A stretch of 64,000 nucleotides of DNA from NCBI GenBank assembly GCA_021399435.1, contig JAJTUP010000031.1:434001-498000 (forward strand), in the 5' to 3' direction. Shown here in pieces: positions 11,181 through 22,486 of the stretch. Both the position numbers and the translations under genes were made by a program. Every line of letters starts with the position of its first letter. The stretch's first letter is position 1. The DNA comes from Diaporthe sp. PMI_573 (taxonomy: Eukaryota; Ascomycota; Sordariomycetes; Diaporthales; Diaporthaceae). The notes under the pieces were generated by a model. The model saw nothing but the letters and a program-made list of their open reading frames with translations, ran no database searches and was not told the DNA's origin.

Positions 11181-13850
11181 TATTCACCTTGAAATGAACT
11201 GGCAAGCTTCGTGATCTTGAGTGCGCAGGGCTTGTCGGAAAAGAAAAGTGAGGCAAATCGGTGCCAAGATGTGTCAGTAATGCATACAGAGTAGAAGGAA
11301 GAACGAAAAGATAGTTCACCTCGGCGTGGGACCCATGCCCTACAGCAGCACTCAACCGCAAACTTAAAAAGAAAATATGAGGTCCGATATGCTGCGCAAA
11401 GAATCACAAATGTGTATAAAGATATTGCAAGAAGAAGGATAGTCCGGGCAGGTAAACGAATATGCAATATCTGGCCATGTTACATGGGGCCTCTTGCAGT
11501 TCTCGGTACCACCTGGCAGGGCCATGGCCAAGGGGCACGGGCTTGACAGAAACGGGCCTTGTCTCCGGTTTGAAATATACTTCGCCGATCCCACTTCGGG
11601 TTCTTGCCCTACGTACACGACCACATGGGAATAACTTAGCTCCCTAGGGAATTGATGCGCCCAAGCGTCTGACTCAAGATAGCCTTCCAAGATCGATTTG
11701 CCGTGCTATGAAACTGTAATTCAATCCAAGCGCGGACCACACCACTTCCACCAGGTCAAGAGCAAGATTTCGGCTCTCTGTGACTGCGACGCAACACCTT
11801 GATTTATCCTGGACGAGGTGACCTGGCACAGAATCCTGCGACAAGACTTCGTTGTCGTGAGCATTGACCCCTCTCTCACCCCTTCAATCAGTGGAAGACC
11901 ATACACAGCACCCTTGGGTGGCCTTTCTCCGCCCCCATACTAGGCCAGGAGCAGGCTGCCTATCCTTGGTTGAGAGATCCTATATTTTCAGTCGTCGGGG
12001 TAATTGATAATTCGATAAGTTGGTCTACGCTTATTTTGGTAGAGGATAGAAATGGTTACAATCTTCAATTCCATTTTCCAACTTAGCGGCCAACAGCATT
12101 TAATGGCCCCCGGGGTGAGAGCAACCTACCTACCGTTGAAGCGTTCTTCTCTTCATAGAAGCTAAAAGTATCTCAACCAAATCATTGACTATATCGATAA
12201 CCCAGTACCAGTAATTATCACTCAAATGTCTTGATTATGTGTTCATTGACTGATCCGCCTCATCCCACCCCCCATGAATTTCACGATGTGCTGCATTCCT
12301 CACAGGGGCACGGGCTCGGAAGAAGTCACTAGGAGATGAAGTTAATGAGAAAGACCTCTAATACATGAGGTGTCGAATGCGAACTTTTTTGTGGTCCTTT
12401 CTTGCATGTCAACAATGTTCTGTGGACTAACTGAGATTCCTTACTTACTCATTGTGACTCCACGGGAGCTTGTGGCAGCGCACAATGTAACGCAGATCTT
12501 ATCTCTACCGGTGTACTTTCTTCAAATGATAAGTTCGGCTCTACCTTGCGCCTTGTCCGTCTCGCCCGGTGATGTTATTTGAATTTCGACCTTTCAGGCT
12601 GACATGTAATGTAAACGAAGGGAATGAGCAGGTCGCGATGGCAAGCATACCGCAGCACTAATGCCCTGAGCCTAAGCCTGCCGAGATATCGTCGTTACTG
12701 TTGCCTTGGAGGGACTGTTGTATTCCGGAGCACCTGATTGATACTTGCAGAAGCAAACAGAAGGGAGACAGGAGAAATGAAGAAGGTGAGGTGTGCCAAA
12801 AGGTCAAAAGAGTTCAGACTGGTTCGGGGTTGGCGTGTGTCCTACATCTCTTTGTCGTCGAACTAGATTGGTGTATGCAGCGCGGAATATTTGGCCGAGG
12901 CTCGGGCCTCACCGTCGGGGGCCTCACCGTCGGTCCTGCAGTCCGCCGTTCAGTTTTTTATCGTTCGGTCGTTCGATCGGGGAGTTGAACTCGGGGACTC
13001 GCGTTGGTGTGAGGGAGACAGCTTTGAAGTAGGGCGTCCCCTACCGCTAGGCCATCTGCCCTGAATGATTGTGTGTGGTGGAAGTTTATAAGGCTAGAGC
13101 TGTCAGTTTGTTTGCGTGGAGGGGGAGGGGGAGGGCAAGTGAGTCACCGGGGTGATGGGATGAAGGCGCGCGACGCGATCGCGACGCGTACGTCGGCAGG
13201 AGGCGTGGGGGGGGGGGGGGAAGTGAAGGACATGAGTGACGAGCTTCCCACCCGTAGCCTGGACAACCAGGCTCGAGGTTCTCCACTGCAGATTCAAAGT
13301 CTTGTGCCCCAAGAGGATTCAATCCTGTAGGAAAGAATCTAGAAAATCGCCATTGAACCGATCTCGAGTGGCATACTCGTGACCATCTGTTGGGATGAGG
13401 CATAATCAGAACACCCCGTAGTTGCAAGGGACGAAATAGAGGACAGAAAAGTTTGGCGAGGCTCATTTCAATAATTATGTTTCCAGATACGAAGAGTTTC
13501 CGTTCGTAGATGGGAAATCCCTAGGCCCGCCTTCCTGTTGTCATGTTTGCTGACGAGCTGGCTGACATTTTGGCTGACAGACTCCAGTGGCTGACATCGT
13601 GGCAAACCGTGGAGAGGCGAGGCTGAAACGGCTCGCCTCACATCTATTGCCGTCACTAGACAACCCTCATCAGGCCAGTCATTGGATCAGAACTACTGGA
13701 ACATTGAGTATAAAAATCAGATTCAGGCCTCCAAGGCTTCCAGCGAAATGAATCATCATCACAGCAACCATCGCCAACCTCACCTTTCCACAATAATAGC
13801 ACAGCTTCAATCACAACTAATCGACAAGATCAGTCACTAAATTCTTAAAA
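11181..13850. other. Gene-poor stretch with a tRNA-like sequence and G-rich tracts
   Basis: No protein gene is supported. The stretch contains the tRNA-like sequence listed at 12978-13061, a short direct repeat (CCTCACCGTCGG twice at about 12907-12934), a G-rich run at about 13117-13138 and a run of twelve or more G at about 13207. The last 150 bp form the promoter of the secreted-protein gene at 13851, with a TATA-like tataaaaa at about 13710. Confidence 0.5.
12978..13061 (-). repeat. tRNA-like sequence with pol III A and B boxes (SINE head or decayed tRNA)
   Basis: Read on the minus strand from 13061 the sequence starts GGGCAGA, followed by an A-box match TGGCCTAGCGGTAGG (13054-13040) and, about 50 nt later, a B-box match GTTCAACTC (12990-12982). 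These are the internal RNA polymerase III promoter elements of tRNA genes. It is not a normal tRNA: the sequence after the T-arm does not pair with the 5' GGGCAGA, and the anticodon arm is poor. A tRNA-derived SINE or a degenerate tRNA fits best. Confidence 0.45.
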
Positions 13851-14139
13851 ATGCAGTTCTTCCAGTTATCCGTCTTCATGGCTCTCGCTGCTTCTGCAAT
13901 TGCGACTCCGATCCAGCTTGATGGCCGCAGCCTGTTTGGTTGCTACAGGGATGTCGCCGCCGCTCAGGTCGAGTGTCTCGAAGCTTGCGGTGACACGTCT
14001 GCTACCGACTGCACCAATGCATGGTATGTCCTATCTAAAATGTTTCCACTGCATTCCTATAATGAATTGAGACTGAATCTTTGATCTTTGTAGCTCCCTT
14101 GCCGCGACACAAGGCTACCTCGCGTGCAACAACAACTAG
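13851..14139 (+). CDS. Small secreted cysteine-rich protein (effector candidate)
   Basis: Two exons, 13851-14023 and 14094-14139, intron 14024-14093 (70 nt, GTATGT...TAG); 72 aa. Residues 1-18 form a clear signal peptide (MQFFQLSVFMALAASAIA), leaving a mature chain of about 54 residues with six cysteines (in FGCY, VECLEAC, TDC, NAC and LAC), an even number that suits three disulfides. The last two cysteines depend on splicing intron 1. A TATA-like element lies about 140 bp upstream and the leader is A/C-rich, as in many fungal secreted-protein genes. I do not recognise the family. Size, secretion and cysteine content are those of apoplastic effectors or antimicrobial peptides, but activity cannot be read from sequence. 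Confidence 0.75.
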
Positions 14140-14629
14140 GGATGCTAAGAAATAGGATGCGGGAGTAGCGATAGGGAGAATGCGGCTATAAAACGTCATG
14201 ATGAAGAGACTTTAGTTCTTTTCACATAAGATTGAATCATACTGGCGTCATTTGTTCAACGTTCTAGCATGATCAACGTGCTTAGTTGTGTCTCTCGTAT
14301 CATTTCACAGAATTGTTTATGATAAAGACCTCGTAGAAATGCCCGTTCTAAAATTTAACAGAGCGGGAAACTGTAAAACAATGAGGTCAGCCTTGTAGCT
14401 GTTCAGGATGGTTGGCATATTACTCATCGTACGAGGCATGTATTTCCTGCAGTATGACCAACAGGAAAGAGAAAGCGAAGTGCACTCCGGCCTGTACAAT
14501 CAACGCGAGTTGGAACTACTCGTCTCGAGGTAAGCAAACTTTGCATCGCTAGCAGGGAAAATAACAGCAGGAAAAGTCATACAAAGAGGGTCAGTAGAAA
14601 TTGACGGCTTGTCCGCATGTTCCCACCTG
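14140..14629. other. Intergenic, no feature seen
   Basis: This is the downstream region of the secreted-protein gene and of the convergent possible membrane-protein gene. Nothing beyond short unsupported frames is visible. Confidence 0.4.
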
Positions 14630-15070
14630 TCAAATGCCTCCAAAGAGCACGGCCAACAGAAACGCTGAGAAAAAGCTCGACACAGGAAAGAGCAGTCCAA
14701 CACAACAAGAACCAAATGCCTGGGTCGGATAGTGCTTCGCACGTGCACAGAGAGAGAGAGTGACAACCCAGTACAATAGTAGAACGATTCCATGTGTAAA
14801 GGCAGTCAGGATATTTGGCTTAGCCGCTACAGTTCTGATGAACAGAAGTGAGCTGCTTGCTGTGAGGATTGGTATTCCGATCCATGGTCTATAATGTTGC
14901 GAGTCTGGTGCAGAGCCAGCTTGATTGCTAAACGTCATTTGAGCCCATTTGTCGTCTTCAGAATTGGCTCCCATTCCCGACTTGACGGACTGGGGCTCGG
15001 GCAATGGTGGCTTTGGTTGGTGTCCCTCGAGGTCTTGGGATTGAATGTATCGGGAGCGACCCCGGTCCAT
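14630..15070 (-). CDS. Hypothetical small membrane protein
   Basis: A single open frame of 146 aa starting at an ATG at 15070. The first 65 residues are polar and rich in Pro, Gln and Ser; they are followed by three hydrophobic stretches (WIGIPILTASSSLLFI, ILTAFTHGIVLLLYWVVTL and a C-terminal GLLFPVSSFFSAFLLAVLF). The hydrophobic layout is orderly enough to suggest a real integral membrane protein, but I recognise no family, and no intron or strong start context supports it. It may also be a fragment with additional exons. Confidence 0.4.
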   Translation of the reverse strand: MDRGRSRYIQSQDLEGHQPKPPLPEPQSVKSGMGANSEDDKWAQMTFSNQAGSAPDSQHYRPWIGIPILTASSSLLFIRTVAAKPNILTAFTHGIVLLLYWVVTLSLCARAKHYPTQAFGSCCVGLLFPVSSFFSAFLLAVLFGGI

Positions 15071-15465
15071 ATTTGGCTAATCACGCACGCCGGTGCCTAG
15101 GAATTGGGAGGGATTAAACTCAAGGGCGGACATGAGGGCGAGGAAGAGAGTAGGAGGTCACTGCCCTGGCCACCAAAGCTCATGGTGGGGGGGGGCAAAG
15201 CAGGCCAAATTTGGGCCACTGTGTAACAGTAAGCTGGGTATTTGAATGTGGCTTGGCGGAGACTCAGAGATGTGCCCACGCTAGACAATTCCGAGATCTG
15301 ACAAAGGCGGGATGTTGATCCGGACTCCGTCGCGAATTCCGTCTCACTCACTGTTAAAGAGAAAAAGGAAAAGACAGAAATTTCACGAGGCAGGAAAGGA
15401 AAGTGCAGTGACACACATCTCAAACCAACCCACACAACAAGGAGGCAAAGTCAATCTTGTATAGA
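15071..15465. other. Intergenic, presumed promoter of the NmrA-like gene
   Basis: No gene is seen. A run of eight G occurs at about 15186. The region separates the divergent possible membrane-protein gene and the NmrA-like gene. Confidence 0.4.
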
Positions 15466-16344
15466 ATGAAGCTGGTTATCGTAGGAGGCACGGGCCTGGT
15501 GGCTACAGAGCTCATCAGACAGGGTCTACGATCACACGAAATCACCTCTCTTGTCGCGCTGTCTCGGCGACCGGTGCAGCTTGATGGTGACGATTCCAAG
15601 GCAACCAAATTTGAAAGCATCGTTGTCCGCGACTACGCTCAGTATTCCGATTCGGCAAAGGGCGCGCTGGCAGGAGCGGATGCCTGCATCTGGTATGTCA
15701 CTTCAAGCTGCCAAGGCCATATCTGCCCCGAGGCACCGTTCATGCGGCTGATGAGGGAAACGGTACAGGACTGTGGGAATTACGCCGGGCCGGGCCAGCA
15801 CCTATGACTTTGCTGAGGTCAAGCGCGTTTGCCAGGACTGCACAATTGCAGGACTTACAGCACTGAGAGAGGCAAACTCTTCCACACAGAAGCCCGTCAA
15901 GTTTGTTTATTTAAGCGGACATGGGATCTCGCAGGACTTCACCACAAAGGCTTTCCTACTGAGCGGATACCGGACCATGCGCGTAGGTCAAACATTTCTA
16001 TCTAGTCCAGAACAGGCCTCTACAGGTGAAATCCGAAGCACTGACGTAGCCTTTTTGCTTAACAGGGTCAGACAGAGACGATGGTGCAAGACTTCGGCCG
16101 CGAGCACAAGGAGATTGAAGTTCAAATTGTCCGTCCCGGGATAATTTTATCCTCTATAAACTTGTGGAGGACCCTGCAGGCCAATGTGATAAGGGCCAGT
16201 AGCTACATCACAAGTGCCATCGCCAATGTTGATCGACCGGTGCTGTCTGCCGCATTGCTGGATCAGGTGCTGCATGGATTTGAGAAGGAAATTTTGTCAA
16301 ACACGGATTTAGTCCGCATTGGTCGGTCAAAAATGACTACTTAG
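15466..16344 (+). CDS. NAD(P)-binding Rossmann protein, NmrA/SDR-like
   Basis: Three exons: 15466-15692, 15769-15982, 16066-16344 (introns of 76 and 83 nt); 239 aa. The start is the ATG of MKLVIVGGTGLVATEL, whose GGTGLVA is the glycine-rich dinucleotide-binding loop directly after the first strand; the next strand ends in LVALSRRP, a basic patch compatible with NADP. Splicing gives IWTVGITPGRASTYDF and then a KFVYLSGHG segment, as in short fungal NAD(P)-binding proteins of the NmrA/atypical SDR group. No classical YxxxK pair is obvious, so it may be a redox sensor or a reductase. It converges with the FAD oxidase gene. Substrate and pathway are unknown. Confidence 0.8.
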
Positions 16345-17173
16345 GACTTTACTATTTCTATAGGACCTACTAGTAGACAAAGTTTGCAGCCCGTGAGCAG
16401 AAACCATGCACTGTCTGAGTACTTCTCTCTCTCACTCTGTTGGATAGGATGTAGAAACTTTCGTGAATATAGCGAACTGAAAGTTGTGTCCTTTGAACCT
16501 TATAAACTAAAGCAATCGAGCTGAAGCATGCACGTCTAAGCGTTTCGTGTTTAAGCATTGTGAGTTTACTCCATTGTTTTTTGAGTGACATTCACAATCA
16601 ATACCGGCGTGAATAGGCATTCCTCATCTCTTGTCATAAGTTTTCTGTGGGAGAAAGGATTAAACCATCAAATCATTGTCATCTCGTTTTAGAACAGCGT
16701 CATTCTGCATGGTGCGCGTCAACCACAGGTCGGGCCCCACAGCCGAGTCAAGAAAACTCCACATATAGTCCACGCAACCACTCAGTCAAACACATACGGC
16801 CATAGATATAGGAAAATACGGGATCCCGTCCGCTCTCCCATCGTCAAGCCTATAATCGCTGGATTAGTAGTTGGGTCGGTGACGACCAGCGAATACCCGG
16901 TGCTGTATGTTTTTGTTTATATTTTTGCCTCGTCTCCCGCAACAGGCCTAGCCGACGCATCCCGAGGCCGGACTTTACATCGTCCATCATGACCACATTT
17001 ATAATTAAACAGACTTAGGAGTATGTACCAGCAATTGAATCACTTAAAATAAGGCTGCTCAAAGAACCAAAGTCCTCTTCTGGGGCGAGGCTTTAGATAT
17101 TGTCTCTGATCACTACCGCACAACATGTGCCTACACCAAAAGCCGAGTTCCGCTCCGTCAAAAGCCTGGTAGA
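16345..17173. other. Intergenic between convergent genes, nothing seen
   Basis: The 3' ends of the NmrA-like gene and the FAD-oxidase gene face each other here. The sequence is AT-rich to mixed, with no coding region or notable repeat. Confidence 0.4.
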
Positions 17174-19618
17174 TCAATTGATGATAATGACCGGTGTTGT
17201 GGTGATAAACGAGCGTTCCTGTTTTGGCACCTGCGGCCTCGCCCCACTGTTGGGCGAGGTGAGGGGCCGCGTGGAAAACAATACATCCAGCGCGTCGTTC
17301 CCGAATCGCCTCTTCGCGTCATCCGTACTCCAGCCCTGCTTCTTCGAGATCTGCTCCAGGCGGAAGACGAACTCTTGGATCTCGCGCGCATAAGACTGCC
17401 GCACGTAGTCTATCATCGGCTGGCCCCGGACCTTGAAGTTGTACCACTCCTTGGCCCAGTGCGGCCGCGTGGTGAGGTACTCCCCGCGCGAGTCTTTAAG
17501 GTCCATCCAGTGGTCGAGGACCTCCTGAGCGTAGTCCTGCCACACCTTGCCCCGCATGGTCTCCAGCGTCAGGATCTCGATCGACGCGCTTCCGAGGTTG
17601 TGGCCCCGGAATGGCGCCATGATCACCTGTGAGGGACCCGTGATGCGCATCTCGAGTGGCATCCGCTGGGGGCATGTGTCTTGGTACTTGTAGGCAGTAA
17701 GAATGGCAGCCCACCACGCGCGTTGCACGTTGCTGAAGTCAATCTCGTCTTTAAACTTGGCCTCAGAGAGAGGAACCCCCGACTTTGGAAGTAGCGGAAT
17801 TTCCATCTCAGTGTCTAGCACACGGACGTTTTGGATTGCACGACGGAAGTGCAAGGCGTTGGGTAGCTGGGTCTTGATGGCTGGCTGCCCATCTGTGACC
17901 TCAGGCATGACGTAGAGTGCAAATGTGGACATCAAGGTAGCCTGTGTCCATGCAAATGTGCGTTGTAAATCCATGATGGCCTCAGACACTTGCAAAATCT
18001 GGGCTAGCACGGTTTGGAACCACTGTATGACCACCTGGGGATCGCTAGGGTACTCAACCTCGCCCTCTGGATCGTCTGTTGTATTCCAGCAATTGACCCA
18101 GACCTTGGAGGTATACGGGAACCAGAACCATTCCGCGTAGAAGTTGTTCCTGGCCTTGTCTTCAAATGCGGCCTGGGCTTTGGCGCACTGCTCCTCTGTC
18201 ATGGGTGCTTCTGGCCGAAGAACGAGTGGCAAATCTTTAATCGTCATGTCTACTACGGGTTAATCACTTGCTACGGCTCGCGAAGTGATACGGTCTTGGG
18301 CATTCCAAATCATGACAGATGCGGCGCTGGAAGGAGAAGAATGATGCTTACCTGGCGGGAGTGGAATTGCTTCGGTTATATGAAGCTTCTGCGGCCTCAT
18401 GACTGCATAAGTCATGGGAATCAGCTCAAAGGTGATGTGGGTGATGATGCCAAGAAGTCCAAAGCAGCCACTCGCGGCCTTCATACCATCGGGGTCTATA
18501 TCCTTGCTGAGTTTCTGGATGTTGCCATTGGCGTCGACGTACTCAATCGCGTGCACGAGATCACTCAGGCTTGGATGTGTCCGACCTGCACCGTGGCAGA
18601 TCGGAGCATTGGATCCACCAAGGGTGATCTCGACCATGATGACATTCAACGGCAGTGTAGATGCCAAATTGCCCTTCTGAGTATTGCACCAGCGCCTGAG
18701 TTGTTGATTCGTAACAGCTGTTCCCACTCGAACTAGGCGATTCTTCCCAGGCTCAGGGGTCCCCTGGAATGTGATCGCATTGAGCTCAGTTGGGCATTCG
18801 CCTACTTCTGAACCCGGAAGCGATTCAACGTTGGGGAGTAAAGTAGCTTTTTGGAGATCCAAAGTAGAGACCAGGATCTGCCCCTTCTTTCCAAAAATGG
18901 GTGACCAGGAGTGTCGATAACCGGACGCGCGAACATTCATGTCAAAGGCTCTCGCGTAGTTCACAACCTGCTGGACTCCGTACGACGTGTTTGGGACACA
19001 GGTGATCTTAGGGACGTTCTCCACAGTACGACCCCAGTTTTGGAACTTCTTGTCGAAGTACGCAGGGACCCTTTGCTTCTTGCCCGGATCGTCGTATACC
19101 GCGAAGTTTGGATGAGGATGGATGAAGGAGTGCACCGCATTGGCTGCAGACTTGACTTCATCGACAAGGTGATGAACAAGTTCACCTGCAGCTGAGTGAT
19201 GTTTGGCAGACAGCTGTTTCTCCCCAATGAATCCATCTGGCTGGGAGTCGAGGTTCTCAAGCTCTTGCCTTGCACCAGGTGAGAGCCCGATGTGGAAGTC
19301 TTCACCAACTTTCGAAGCTGGCTCTTGGTCAATGACGAAGCGATCAATGAGTTTTTTTTCCTCAGTACTGTATCTCTTTAGGACTCGAGAATAGGAGGCC
19401 TCGGTTGTGGAGTCTTTGAACACCCGAATCATGCGGCGTATCAAGTCCTCCTTAGGTGGTGTCTTGATGTCGTTGCTTGCGTACTCATTCAGCAAATTGG
19501 CAAGTCCAGGAAGCTGCTCTGAGTTACGGTTTTGGTCCCCACGGATGACTTTGACAAGCTCGGAGAGCCGTTGCTCAGAATGCAAGTGTTGGGGGTTGAG
19601 GGGAGATTGGAAAGCCAT
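17174..19618 (-). CDS. FAD-linked oxidase (FAD_binding_4 / D-arabinono-1,4-lactone oxidase-like)
   Basis: Two exons, 19618-18352 and 18249-17174 (about 780 aa). The intron starts GTAAGC at 18351; either of two tandem TAG acceptors (ending at 18253 or 18250) keeps the frame, so one residue at the joint is uncertain. After a polar 190-residue N-terminal region comes a VAO-type FAD domain: PNTSYGVQQVVNYA, then SGYRHSWSPI with His236 at the place where lactone oxidases bind FAD covalently, then VRVGTAVTNQQLRRW and GCFGLLGIITHITFELIP. The C-terminal half would be the substrate domain. Lactone oxidases of this class are usually 500-600 aa, so the N-terminal extension is notable. It could oxidise a sugar lactone or a secondary metabolite. 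No signal peptide is seen. Confidence 0.85.
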
Positions 19619-20455
19619 TATGGAGACAATAGGGATGATGCGGTCCAAAGTCTTGTGTTGTTTTTTGTTCAGTTTCGATTACCGGAGCGCACGATATGGA
19701 AGGATCCAGGGATTCACTGGGCCGATGGCTTGTTTTATATAAAACCTTCGCGAGCTCTGAAGATGCAGCTTGAGTTTTCGTAGATGCATACACCACACTA
19801 CGTAGGCAATCACATGCTGCCGATCTTTGACTGCCAACACTGCCAGAGCCTGGGAAAGGCTGATCATGGTTCCGCACATGCTAAGCTGTTGCCACTTCTA
19901 TATTGTGAAAGAAAGTAGTTGATTGATAGACACCACTTGTCGTCCGTGTTATTGCACACGCTAAAACCTGTTGGGACAAACTCGTGGTAAGTTGATTTGG
20001 GGCTGAAATCCCTTTGTACGTGACCACGAGCTAACGTGCCGCGCTCAGAGAAATTAACGCTTAGACAGACAGTACAGGGAAGGCTTCATGAAGATCTTGT
20101 CTTGGTTGTAGTAGACATCCGCTCACCGGCCTTAAAAGCATTAGGCAGGATCCCCAGACTCCGACTACTGTCAGCCGCACCTTTCATGGTTGATAGGTCG
20201 CCTTAGTAAAAATGATTGTGGAGGGAGAGAGCGGTCCTACTTCTGTCCATAAACCTTGGGAAGGCTTACAAGCTCAATTGACAGGCCGTGATGGCCCTCG
20301 GGCTTTGAACCATTGTCGCCGTAGTCGGCGTAGGCGAACCAGTGTTTCTGTCCGTATGCCCAAGTATGGTTGGACGAGGCCACATTACACGCTGATTTAG
20401 TTCCTGTGTCATAGGCTTTCTGCTGGTCGCATGCCCATTAAGTAACTACTTGCTC
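19619..20455. other. Intergenic, promoter side of the FAD-oxidase gene
   Basis: No gene is supported. The region between the FAD-oxidase start and the end of the oxidoreductase pseudogene contains only short frames without recognisable features. Confidence 0.4.
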
Positions 20456-21641
20456 TCATGGCCGGTCAACTGGGCCCATCCAATCCACCATGATCTCCTC
20501 CAGTTGAAATTTCAAAGAATCTTCAAAAGTCGGATACGCGTCGCCATTCACGTAGTTCTCATAGAGTGTGCCGGTGTTCCGTCCTATGATGGAAATCCCC
20601 TTTTGCCACTCCGACCAATCCCACTCGATCTGCTGGAGCTTGTCCATCTCATGGTCATGCAGCTCGATAGCCACGGGTTTGCTGTACGCGGCGGCTTGAA
20701 GAGCGGTGCCTCCCGGCGAGGACGGCCGGATGTCTCCTTTCTCGCCATTGATCGTCCAAACAAGTGGGTCCCCACCAAGGAAAGACTGACCTCGCCTCAA
20801 GCGGAAGTAAGAGGTTGCCCCTTCCTGAGTGATGGGTGACCCGCGTAAGGTGCCCGTTGCAATGGCAAGATCAGTAACATCCGACTTGGCTGTTTCTATG
20901 ATCTCCTTCGTCTCGCGATTTTCAATGGGTATATTCTGTCTCTGAATCTGAAGTGCTGGCTTGATGTTAATCAATTCGCCAATGGCGAACTGGACCGCGT
21001 CGAGGACTGCAAGGTCTGTGTAATAACATGCAATTGCTTCGTGCAAAGACATAGGGCTACTCACGATTTCCAACCCCGATGGTGGCGAAATTCCCACCGA
21101 CGGACCGCTGAGTGAAGTAGTCCGTGAACTCTGTGAAGGCCAGCCGATCATTGCTGCCACCAGCAGCCCTGTCATCGCAGCTGAGCACCTTGCCGATGCG
21201 TCCCTGCTCCAAGAGCTCACGGATCTTTGCCACTACGGGCGAGGCTTTGCCCTGAGCTCCAATCATGGTCCTCCCTCCCCTATCACGGGTCTCGCACCTG
21301 GGTTAGGTTCGAGGCCGGTGGCCACTCGCAGAATACGGCCTTGCCCGAGGCAACGCTGGGCCGTATGATCTCATGGTGCCTGTCGACGCGGACGTTGCAG
21401 ACGACCAGGTCAACGTCGGGGTCGGCTGCAAACTGTGCCGCGTCCCCGTAGGTCTTGGTCTCAGGCGAGAGGTTGAAGACCTCCACGGACTTCTTCTCGC
21501 TCTCGACCGACGAGTTGCACAGTGCCGTAATCTCGTACTTGGTCTTGCTGTGGGGCGAAAGCAGAGAGGACAGACCCTCGCCCACGAGACAGCAGCCGAC
21601 TTAGACAAGCCAACCATGCCGATGCGTACAGGTGAAGCCAT
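20456..21641 (-). pseudogene. Gfo/Idh/MocA (GAL80-like) oxidoreductase with two frameshifts
   Basis: The coding sense starts at ATG 21641 (MASPVRIGMVGLSKSAAVSWARV, a Rossmann N-terminus) and ends at 20456. Around 21580-21590 the frame changes: about four residues are missing before LSSLLSPHSKTKYEITALC. A second break at about 21262-21285 changes frame again between ASNLTQVRD and RTMIGAQGKASP. A proper intron is present at 21064-21016 (49 nt, GTGAGT...CAG), and the C-terminal part to 20456 is open, including QRQNIPI and LEEIMVDWMG. The protein otherwise keeps GAL80-like motifs (EWPPASNL, IRELLEQGRIGKV). With two separate frame breaks and no plausible intron at either, this is most likely a recently inactivated gene; assembly error is the alternative. 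The ancestral role would be NAD(P)-dependent sugar oxidoreduction or GAL80-type regulation. Confidence 0.65.
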
Positions 21642-22486
21642 TGGTAAAAAAAAGTATAGGGTATAGGGTACAATGGTGTGGTCCAGCTACGATGATGCAT
21701 TTACAATACCAAGTGGGTGGTTTCGACCCAAGGCAAGAGTGGTATCTATATACCTACATAGGGACGTACTTAACTAGTTAAGTAAAAGCCAAGAATGCTT
21801 AACAATGACCTGGCCACGACGGTTGAGCGACATGTTGGTGGTGGATGGATACCTAAGTATTGTGTGGTATCTTATGGTACATTGACCCTTCGCTCGGGGT
21901 TAAAGAGAAACTCGTATCTCTTTAACTCCATAAATGCTTTGTAACGTCCCTCGCCTACTTCGGGACCACCTCCACTTTTGGGTCAACCACATTACAGCCA
22001 ACACTCGACCAACAGTCAGATGACTGGCCCAGCACCTCAGAAAGCCCTACTAGTGGATGGAAGGATTGGATCGGGAGTGGATGGGTAAGCACTTTGGGTA
22101 GTCTATTCCCAACAGGGAAATTTATCATCCCCGGACGATCCTCTCCAAGTCCTCGGGTCTGTTAATTGTGCGAGCAGCATGCTACCAGCTAGTGCCCAAG
22201 ACAGGTGACAGCATGATAAGCTGACGGCACGATTCGAAATGTTCCATCACATACACCGTGACGGTGTCGTTGGTACGAAAGCGCGCAAGCATTTGTCGTC
22301 TGCCCTTGGTGCAAGCGCAGGTTGGCCTTTGTTCTACTAATCATTTAGACGTATATTGACTCGGTTGACTGAAGGTCATCGCCATCAACCTCTCTGCATC
22401 CGCTTTCTACTCCGTCGTCTGGAAATATCAGTGAAACATCTCTCATCGTCATTGCCAAATCGCCGGCCACAAGCAGACCACTCGCA
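21642..22486. other. Intergenic between divergent genes, nothing specific
   Basis: This is the shared upstream region of the oxidoreductase pseudogene and the MFS carrier. No repeat or RNA gene is recognised. Confidence 0.4.

Noticed and set aside
18014..18736. 240-codon plus-strand frame
   Set aside because: Antisense to the FAD-oxidase gene, including across its intron; no motif of its own.
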